NCBI RefSeq assembly: GCF_910593845.1
Contig: NZ_CAJVAS010000005.1
Location: 62,001-126,000 of the forward strand
Reading direction: 5' to 3'
DNA length: 64,000 nt
Origin: Paenibacillus solanacearum
Lineage (GTDB): Bacteria > Bacillota > Bacilli > Paenibacillales > NBRC-103111
Within the stretch, counting starts at the first letter, position 1. Each line of letters begins with the position of its first letter. The notes beneath the pieces are model-generated. The model had not been told where the DNA came from. It searched no databases and saw only the letters and a program-made list of their open reading frames with translations. Shown here piece by piece: positions 58,184-64,000 of this stretch. The position numbers and the translations under genes were made by a program.

Positions 58184-60625
58184 TTATTTCCTAAGCTCGG
58201 CGCCGAAGGAAGTCTCCAGATCGGCCACGACGCGGGCATGCAGCTCGCTGACTTCCTCGTCCGTCAGCGTACGCTCCGGCGTCCGGTATACGAGCGAGAT
58301 CGCAACGCTTTTCTTGTCCGCTCCAAGCCGCTCGCCTGTGTAAATATCGAATACTTGAATCGATTCGAGCAGTGCTCCGGCAGTTTGCTTCGCTTTGTCC
58401 GTCAAATCGCCGACCGCCACGTCGATCCCGACCACAAGCGCCATATCGCGGCTGATCGCCGGATAGCGCGGCAACGGCTGGTATGTGAACGACTCCTTGG
58501 CCAATGCGGCAAGCGCGTCGAACTCGACTTCGAGCACATACGTGTCGGAGAGATCCTTCTTCTGCTGCAGCTCGGGGTGAAGCTGGCCGATCGTTCCGAT
58601 CACCTTGCGCACGCCGTCCAGCTCCACCTCAATATTCGCCGTGCGGCCCGGGTGGAATCCTTCCGGCTGGGATTTGACATACCGCAGTCCCTCGATACCG
58701 AGATAGCTGACCAGCCCTTCGAACACGCCTTTCAAATCGTAAAAATCGACAGGACCCGGTTTGCCTGACCAGTGCAGCTCGCTGCGTTTGCCCGTTAACA
58801 ATATTCCCAGCAGCAGCTTCTCCTGCGGCAAGCCGCTCAGCGTCTCTTCGCCGGTGACGAACACGCGGCCCAGTTCGAACAAAGCGACATCGTCCGTGTT
58901 CCGGTTGCGATTGTACGCCGCCGCATCCATCAAGTGCGGGATTAGGCTCGTGCGCAGCGTACTGCGGTCCTCGCTCATGGGCATGGCAAGCGTAACCGGC
59001 TTCGCCTCGCGGTAAGCGCCGGCATATTCGCGAATTTGCTCGGGATGGGTGAACGAATACGTGATCGCCTCATGCAAGCCGCTGTTCGTAAGCAATGTGC
59101 GGGCGATACGCCGGATTTGCTGTTCTTTCGTCAGTGCCCCCGGGGTCGTCACGACGTTCATCAGCGTCGTTGGAATGTTGTCGTAACCGTTCAGCCGCGC
59201 AACTTCTTCAATCAGGTCGACGGCGCGCGTAATGTCTCCGCGGCGGCTTGGCACGTGTACAAGAAGCGTATCCTGGCCCGAAATCTCCAACGGAAAGTTC
59301 AATCGCTCGAATATCGCCGTCACTTGATCGGCCGTCAAGCTGGTGCCCAAATAACGGTTAATGCGGTCGACCGTGATTTCGATCTTCACCGGCTTATGCT
59401 CCGCGCCTACCGCTTCGACAACGCCGGACGCCACTTGGCCGCCGGCCAGCTCCGCCATTAATGCGGCCGCGCGGTCCAGCGCCGGAATGACCGCTTCCGG
59501 GTTCACTTCCTTCTCGAAGCGAAGCGACGCTTCGGAGCGAAGCCCGAGCTGGCGGGACGTTTTGCGCACCGTACCGCCGTCAAACTTGGCGGATTCGAGC
59601 AATATCCGCGTCGTGCCGTCCGTCACTTCCGAGTTCAAGCCGCCCATAACGCCGGCAAGCGCAACCGGTTTGACGCCGTCGGTAATAAGCAGCATATGCG
59701 GCTCCAGCGTACGCTCCGTCCCGTCGAGCGTCACGAGCTTCTCGCCCTCGCTCGCAAGCCGAACATCGATATGGCCGTTCGCCAATTGATCGGCGTCAAA
59801 CGCGTGCAGCGGCTGGCCGTACTCGAGCATCACATAGTTGGTGATGTCGACAATATTGTTGATCGGACGTATGCCCGCCGCCATGAGACGGTTTTGCATC
59901 CACAGCGGGGACGGCCCGATGCTTACGCCCTCGATCAGACGGGCCGCATAGTGCGAGCACTGCTCCTTGGCGCTGATGGCCACGGAAATGCGATCCGCCG
60001 CTTTTACCGAGCTATTCTCGCCTTGTTCGCGTTCCGGCAGCTTTACGCCGCGACCGAGAATCGCGCCGATTTCGTACACGGCGCCCAGCATGCTCAAGCA
60101 GTCCGAGCGGTTCGGCGTCAGATCGAGCTCCATGACTTCGTCACTGATCGCAAGCACATCCAAGATGCTGTCGCCGACCGTCGTGTTCTCCGGCAAGACG
60201 AGGATGCCTTCCTGGATTTCCTTCGGCAGCAGCTTGTCGTTCAATCCAAGCTCCTTCGCCGAGCAGATCATCCCTTGCGACTCAACGCCGCGCAGCTTCG
60301 CCCGCTTGATCACGAGACCGTCCGGCAGCTTCGCGCCGACGATCGCCACCGGCACCTTTTGGCCCGCCGCCACATTTTTCGCGCCGCAGACGATTTGCAA
60401 ATCTTCGCCCTGCCCCGCATCGACGATACATACGCTGAGCTTATCGGCATCCGGATGCTTCTCGCGCGATTTGACGAAGCCGACGACCACCTTCTCCACA
60501 CCTTTGTTGCGGTTTTCCACGAAATCGACTTCAATGCCGCTGCGGGTGAGCTTCTCCGCCAGCTCCGACGCCGTAAATCCGCTCACATCCACATACTGCG
60601 ACAACCATTGATAAGATACTTTCAT
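58184..60625 (-). CDS. pheT: Phenylalanyl-tRNA synthetase beta subunit
   Basis: An 813-residue beta subunit, normal length. In order: the N-terminal tRNA-binding (EMAP-like) domain with VGFVKSREKHPDADKLSV, the B3/B4 editing region, the B5 domain, the synthetase-like core and the C-terminal ferredoxin-fold anticodon domain (PAISRDMALVVG). I chose ATG 60625 (MKVSYQWLSQ); AGGAG lies about 12 bases upstream. Forms the alpha2-beta2 enzyme with PheS, encoded 214 bases upstream in the same T-box-controlled operon. Confidence 0.95.
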   Translation of the reverse strand: MKVSYQWLSQYVDVSGFTASELAEKLTRSGIEVDFVENRNKGVEKVVVGFVKSREKHPDADKLSVCIVDAGQGEDLQIVCGAKNVAAGQKVPVAIVGAKLPDGLVIKRAKLRGVESQGMICSAKELGLNDKLLPKEIQEGILVLPENTTVGDSILDVLAISDEVMELDLTPNRSDCLSMLGAVYEIGAILGRGVKLPEREQGENSSVKAADRISVAISAKEQCSHYAARLIEGVSIGPSPLWMQNRLMAAGIRPINNIVDITNYVMLEYGQPLHAFDADQLANGHIDVRLASEGEKLVTLDGTERTLEPHMLLITDGVKPVALAGVMGGLNSEVTDGTTRILLESAKFDGGTVRKTSRQLGLRSEASLRFEKEVNPEAVIPALDRAAALMAELAGGQVASGVVEAVGAEHKPVKIEITVDRINRYLGTSLTADQVTAIFERLNFPLEISGQDTLLVHVPSRRGDITRAVDLIEEVARLNGYDNIPTTLMNVVTTPGALTKEQQIRRIARTLLTNSGLHEAITYSFTHPEQIREYAGAYREAKPVTLAMPMSEDRSTLRTSLIPHLMDAAAYNRNRNTDDVALFELGRVFVTGEETLSGLPQEKLLLGILLTGKRSELHWSGKPGPVDFYDLKGVFEGLVSYLGIEGLRYVKSQPEGFHPGRTANIEVELDGVRKVIGTIGQLHPELQQKKDLSDTYVLEVEFDALAALAKESFTYQPLPRYPAISRDMALVVGIDVAVGDLTDKAKQTAGALLESIQVFDIYTGERLGADKKSVAISLVYRTPERTLTDEEVSELHARVVADLETSFGAELRK

Positions 60626-60839
60626 CGCTACTTCACGCTCCTCTCTTATAACGATAAAGAAAGCCTGCGTTCCGGCCGTGCCGGACACTATTTCTTTATC
60701 TTGCAGAACAACTGCCTTTTAGACGCGGTTCATCGCCGCTGAATCCACCTAAGTGTGAAAGTGTCATGCGACATTCTGAACCAAGAAAAACTTCCGCTAC
60801 AACGTTCTGCACTTGAAGGACAGCCCTTGGGAGTTTTTC

Positions 60840-61874
60840 TTATAAATGAACAAACTGCTTCAGGAACCGCAGGTCGTTCGTATAGAAATGACGAATGTCT
60901 TCAATGTCGTATTTCAGCATGGCGACCCGCTCTACGCCGAGGCCGAAAGCAAATCCGCTGTATTCTTCCGGATCGTAGCCGGCCATCTCCAGCACGCGCG
61001 GATGCACCATGCCGGAACCCAAAATTTCCAGCCAGCCCGTATGCTTGCACACTCGGCAGCCATGGCCGCCGCACATCGCGCACGTGACGTCGACCTCCGC
61101 GCTCGGTTCCGTGAATGGGAAGAAGCTCGGGCGCATCCGGATTTGCGTCTGTTTGCCGAACAGCTCCTGCACGAACTGCAGCAGTGTCCCTTTCAGGTCG
61201 CTCATGCGAATGCCGCGGTCGATCACAAGCCCTTCGATCTGCGTGAACATATGGGAATGCGTCGCATCGTCGTCATCACGCCGGTATACACGGCCCGGGC
61301 AAATGATTTTGACCGGCACATGGCCTTTCATTTTTTCCATCGTGCGCACTTGCACCGGGGACGTATGCGTCCGCATCAAAATCTCGTCCGTAACGTAGAA
61401 CGAATCCTGCATATCGCGCGCCGGGTGGTTTTTCGGCAAATTGAGCGCTTCGAAGTTGTAATAATCCTGCTCCACTTCCGGCCCCTCGGCGACCGTGTAG
61501 CCCATCCCGATGAAAATATCTTCAATCTCCTGGATGACCTTGCTGATCGGATGCACCGCACCGCGGCCAACCGGACGCCCCGGCAGCGTAACGTCGATCG
61601 TCTCTGCGGCAAGCCGCGCATTCGTCTCCGCTTTCGTATACTCGGCCTGCTTCGCTTCGAGCACTTCCTCGATCGCGGCGCGCACCTCGTTGGCCACCTG
61701 TCCGATCACCGGACGCTCTTCCGCGCTTAATGCGCCCATGCCCCGCAGTATTTCGGTGAGCGGTCCTTTTTTACCCAAATATTTGATTCTGAATTCGTTC
61801 AACTGCTGCTGGTTCTCTACTTGCCCGAGCTCCTGCAGCGCCTGTTCCTTTAAAGCAAGCAACCGTTCCTTCAT
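60840..61874 (-). CDS. pheS: Phenylalanyl-tRNA synthetase alpha subunit
   Basis: A 344-residue catalytic subunit. An N-terminal coiled coil (about 1-85) precedes the class II core with [15 protein letters not shown], the [14 protein letters not shown] motif-2 region, [13 protein letters not shown] and the motif-3 [21 protein letters not shown] 61874 lies 10 bases after AGGAGGG. It is the first gene after the T-box leader and charges tRNA-Phe together with PheT. Confidence 0.96.
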   Translation of the reverse strand: MKERLLALKEQALQELGQVENQQQLNEFRIKYLGKKGPLTEILRGMGALSAEERPVIGQVANEVRAAIEEVLEAKQAEYTKAETNARLAAETIDVTLPGRPVGRGAVHPISKVIQEIEDIFIGMGYTVAEGPEVEQDYYNFEALNLPKNHPARDMQDSFYVTDEILMRTHTSPVQVRTMEKMKGHVPVKIICPGRVYRRDDDDATHSHMFTQIEGLVIDRGIRMSDLKGTLLQFVQELFGKQTQIRMRPSFFPFTEPSAEVDVTCAMCGGHGCRVCKHTGWLEILGSGMVHPRVLEMAGYDPEEYSGFAFGLGVERVAMLKYDIEDIRHFYTNDLRFLKQFVHL

Positions 61875-61921
61875 GTCTCATGCACCCTCCTTAATTTCGT
61901 TATGCCGCTGGATCGCCGAAC

Positions 61922-62280
61922 GCCAAAAAAGGCCTTTCCATCCCCGTTGTCGACAACTGACTCTGCTTCGCAGCATGAGTAACAGTTGCAACGTAGTTGA
62001 CAACTGACTCCGCTTCGCACGAGTAACAGTTGCAACGTAAGGGACGAAAAAGCCGTGGTACCACCCTTGTTAGAAGACGGACGTAATGCCCGTTTCTCAC
62101 TTCATTCTAACATAACGGTTCGTTAAACGACCGGTTCCTCCTACTTGCCGCGCGGCGGGGCCGCGGGTTTCAAAGGACTGCTCGGGAGCGAACTTCGGCA
62201 GCCTGAATTCTACGGGGACGCTCTCAATCTTCGGCGTTCCCTCCCTGTGAAGAAGCACTGCTTACTTTTCTCCGTCAAAG
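61922..62280 (-). promoter_or_regulatory. Phe T-box leader of pheST with modified terminator
   Basis: The minus strand carries the T-box AGGGTGGTACCACGG (about 62053-62067). The stem I region has GAATTCAGG with a TTC (Phe) specifier (about 62205-62207) and an AG-rich AGTA bulge. The terminator pairs GGCTTTTTCGTCCC with GGGGATGGAAAGGCC, followed by TTTTTT (61922-61945). Its loop is much longer than usual because it holds the duplicated hairpins at 61946-62039. Uncharged tRNA-Phe should stabilise the antiterminator. Confidence 0.88.
61946..62039 (-). repeat. Tandem duplicated hairpin in the T-box terminator loop
   Basis: Two copies (plus-strand 61946-61995, 50 bases; 61996-62039, 44 bases) share CAACTGACT.TGCTTCGCA-like and GAGTAACAGTTGCAACGTA blocks. 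Each can fold by itself through CAACTG/CAGTTG and ACTC/GAGT arms. They lie entirely within the T-box terminator loop, which they lengthen. Confidence 0.85.
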
Positions 62281-62307
62281 CATTTTGGCTTTATGGATTT
62301 AACAAGT

Positions 62308-62336
62308 ATTATATGCAAACGCAAGGCCGGATGCAA
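62308..62336 (-). promoter_or_regulatory. Promoter of the pheST operon
   Basis: On the minus strand TTGCAT, a 17-base spacer and TATAAT precede the T-box leader by about 30 bases. Confidence 0.7.
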
Positions 62337-62560
62337 GGGCAGTTATGGGAACTTTTGCTCGAGAAGACACATCGGATAATTGCCGCGACGACGTTGTGCT
62401 GCGGTTCTGTCATATGGAATAACCATTCCACCCACGCGGATCTTGCAGAAAACGGTTGTTTATATGAGAAAGGGAAGCCGTCTCCCCAATACATTTTCGC
62501 CCATACCATCGTTAGCTGAATTAACGGCTCATTTTCTAATGTAAGTTATTCAGGTAGCTA

Positions 62561-62592
62561 ATGTTAAATAACATCCAGTTTTTGTGTATAAT
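62561..62592 (+). promoter_or_regulatory. Promoter/operator of the antitoxin-Doc pair
   Basis: TATAAT (62587-62592) has a weak TTAAAT -35 at 17 bases. The palindrome ATGTTAAATAACAT (62561-62574) overlaps the -35, and a second related block (TAATGTAAGTTATT) lies about 20 bases upstream. This fits autoregulation by a toxin-antitoxin complex. Confidence 0.6.
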
Positions 62593-62622
62593 TAAGAAGA
62601 ATAAACCTAGGAGGTGAAGGTA

Positions 62623-62796
62623 ATGAGTCTAGAGGAGAAGTTGATACAAGACTTTTTAACCTTACCAGAAGATAAGAAACTTGAAGTTATTGATTTTGTT
62701 GAGTTTTTAAAGACAAAAATTCAGAACAATCTTGAAAACATGATGGACGATATTATTAGTGAGAACCGAGAAGCTCTTGAGGAGCTGGCAAAATAA
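62623..62796 (+). CDS. Small antitoxin, DUF2281-like
   Basis: A 57-residue acidic helical protein (MSLEEKLIQDFLTLPEDKKL at the N-terminus, then EVIDFVEFLKTKIQ). The LP..K..EVIDF.EFL pattern is like DUF2281 antitoxins. ATG 62623 lies 9 bases after AGGAGGTGAAG. Its stop overlaps the Doc start by one base (TAATG), the usual antitoxin-first arrangement. The coding is AT-rich, unlike the neighbouring chromosome, suggesting acquisition. A palindrome sits over its promoter. Confidence 0.78.
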   Translation: MSLEEKLIQDFLTLPEDKKLEVIDFVEFLKTKIQNNLENMMDDIISENREALEELAK

Positions 62797-63173
62797 TGAA
62801 AACTCTTGAAGTTGCTCAAATCGTTACTTTTCATAAGAAGATCGTAAAGGCAACTGGTGGATCAGACGGTATCAGAGATCTAGGACTGATTGAAAGTGCG
62901 CTTAATAAAGCATTTACAACATTTGATGGCCAAGATTTATACGAAGGAATCTTAAAGAAAATTTCTGTAATTGTCTACGCTCTAATCAAAAACCATGGTT
63001 TTGTAGATGGAAATAAGCGTGTTGGCGTTTCGACAATGTTACTGTTGCTGAAATTAAATGGAATAACTATAAAATATAGTCAGCAAGAATTAATTGAGGT
63101 TGGGCTAAGGACAGCAGAAGGTGTATATAAGGAAGAGGATATAGAACAATGGATATTGAGACATCAGGTTTAA
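62796..63173 (+). CDS. doc: Doc-type toxin (Fic fold, death-on-curing family)
   Basis: A 125-residue Fic/Doc-fold protein. The core motif NHGFVDGNKRVGVSTML is the Doc variant (H-x-F-x-D-G-N-K-R) in which Doc phosphorylates EF-Tu, rather than the AMP-transferring Fic form. SDGIRDLGLIESALNKA matches the family's N-terminal block. Its ATG overlaps the antitoxin stop. AT-rich codon use and the pairing suggest a mobile toxin-antitoxin module inserted between pheS and the next gene. It appears intact. Confidence 0.87.
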   Translation: MKTLEVAQIVTFHKKIVKATGGSDGIRDLGLIESALNKAFTTFDGQDLYEGILKKISVIVYALIKNHGFVDGNKRVGVSTMLLLLKLNGITIKYSQQELIEVGLRTAEGVYKEEDIEQWILRHQV

Positions 63174-63496
63174 GTGAACTTGATGTCTTTATTATTATAA
63201 GGGTATTTTTGGAAGCAAACTTGGAGAAGGCCGTTACATCATCTAACACCGTATTCACGCTGCGGTCGCTAAACTCTCTTGGTTGCCCGGGGTTTTTCAG
63301 TGATGTAATATTAGACAACCCTGTGAGCTTAAGTCCTTGCGGACCCGGCGCTGTCGCGTCATAAGGCTCTCGGATTCTTAAATACAAGGTTAATCAAACA
63401 GCTGATTCACCTGCGTGAGCTTCCGGTACGATTGCAAATTATTTCGAAAACGAAATCGTATCTGCGTCATCATTCACAGAGGAGGCGATGGTTTTT
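63174..63496 (+). other. Region after the toxin gene, no gene found
   Basis: The first about 60 bases are AT-rich like the toxin genes; base composition then returns to that of the chromosome. A weak hairpin (GTCC/GGAC and GAGC.../...GCTC, about 63326-63369) is the only structure I noticed. No convincing terminator for doc and no ORF with a ribosome site was found. The composition shift near 63230-63290 may mark the right boundary of the insertion. Confidence 0.4.
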
Positions 63497-64000
63497 ATGA
63501 CGGAAATTATGGTGATTCGACACGGCCAATCGGTTGCGGACATTGAAAAAAAGTGCGAAGGACGGGCTGACTTCCCGCTCACATCGCTCGGGATGGAGCA
63601 AGCACATGCATTAGCCGAGTGGATGAACGAGCGCTGGCGGCCCGACGCGATCTATTGCAGTCCGCTGAAACGGGCAAAAGAAACCGCTGGCGTCATTACC
63701 CTCGTAACCGGAATCGAAGTCCGGTACGACGACGACCTGATGGAGCGAAACAACGGCGTGATCGCCGGCATGCCGATTGAAGAAGCGCGCAGGCTGTATC
63801 CGATTCCTCCGGGAGGCCACAAGCGGCACTACGCCCTCGAGGGTGGAGAGACCGAAATCCAGTTTCGTGCCCGGGCGGAAACCTTCATCTCCAAGCTGCA
63901 GGACGACATGATCCGGCACCCGGAGCGGACGAAGCTGTGCATCGTTTGTCATGGGGGTACGATAACGATGCTTTTCCGCAGCTTCTTGAACCTTCCTTAT
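63497..64000 (+). CDS. Histidine phosphatase family protein (cut by window edge)
   Basis: The first 168 codons of a phosphoglycerate mutase/histidine phosphatase-fold protein, continuing past the window end. The catalytic MVIRHGQSVAD motif, the partner VCHGGTITMLFR motif and YCSPLKRAKETAGVIT are visible. ATG 63497 lies 11 bases after AGGAGG; an ATG at 63488 abuts it and is less likely. Substrate cannot be told from sequence; small-molecule phosphatase is the usual role. Confidence 0.85.
   Translation, partial: MTEIMVIRHGQSVADIEKKCEGRADFPLTSLGMEQAHALAEWMNERWRPDAIYCSPLKRAKETAGVITLVTGIEVRYDDDLMERNNGVIAGMPIEEARRLYPIPPGGHKRHYALEGGETEIQFRARAETFISKLQDDMIRHPERTKLCIVCHGGTITMLFRSFLNLPY

Overview
The window looks like chromosome of a moderately GC-rich, endospore-forming Bacillales bacterium, most likely a member of the Paenibacillaceae (Paenibacillus/Cohnella type). 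The evidence is a ytxC-like sporulation gene, a gerA-type spore germination operon, a Spo0E-like phosphatase, Bacillus-type SAM-I, cobalamin and T-box leaders, and the syntenic block pheS-pheT-zapA-cvpA-(insert)-mutS2 known from B. subtilis. Most genes are on the minus strand, in short operons bounded by clear intrinsic terminators.

Layout. 0-9 kb: truncated ytxC, a membrane-anchored TPR/L,D-transpeptidase, mqnC (futalosine menaquinone route), a SAM-riboswitch-controlled metA-metI pair, a corA Mg transporter and an HRDC-domain protein with a structured leader. 9-14.7 kb: ilvD, a DUF3055-like protein, a cupin, an acyl-CoA thioesterase, a pirin behind a perfect promoter/palindrome, and a 5'-3' exonuclease. 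14.8-19 kb: germination operon A-C-(small two-TM protein)-B. 19-27 kb: AraC regulator with two Gfo/Idh/MocA oxidoreductases, a DapL-like aminotransferase, an M50 protease, an Spx/ArsC-like protein, a YdcF protein and an RluA pseudouridine synthase.

27.6-38 kb: a cobalamin uptake and late-assembly cluster. A cobalamin riboswitch is followed by a putative 35-codon leader ORF that runs through the terminator, then btuF-btuC-btuD-cobT-cobU-cbiB-cobS-(cobD-cobQ fusion)-cobO. No corrin-ring-forming genes are present here, so the cluster imports and remodels corrinoids and builds the nucleotide loop. 38-49 kb: lipoprotein, Spo0E-like protein, aminotransferase plus Lrp regulator, cysK, a zinc exporter czcD with czcO behind an ArsR/SmtB-like operator, an AraC/SRPBCC pair, an MFS transporter and a zinc-ribbon protein.

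49-62.3 kb: DUF350 and pspA (with a sigma-W-type promoter), mutS2, a small four-TM protein, a CuA-motif lipoprotein, cvpA, and a very unusual 975-residue ZapA with a giant coiled-coil tail containing eleven 22-residue repeats. Then come pheT and pheS under a Phe T-box whose terminator loop carries a tandem hairpin duplication. 62.5-64 kb: an AT-rich antitoxin/Doc pair that looks acquired, then a histidine phosphatase cut by the window end.

The most unusual items are the ZapA-coiled-coil giant, the B12 leader ORF overlapping its terminator, the modified T-box and the HRDC leader. No rRNA, tRNA, CRISPR array or insertion sequence was recognised.
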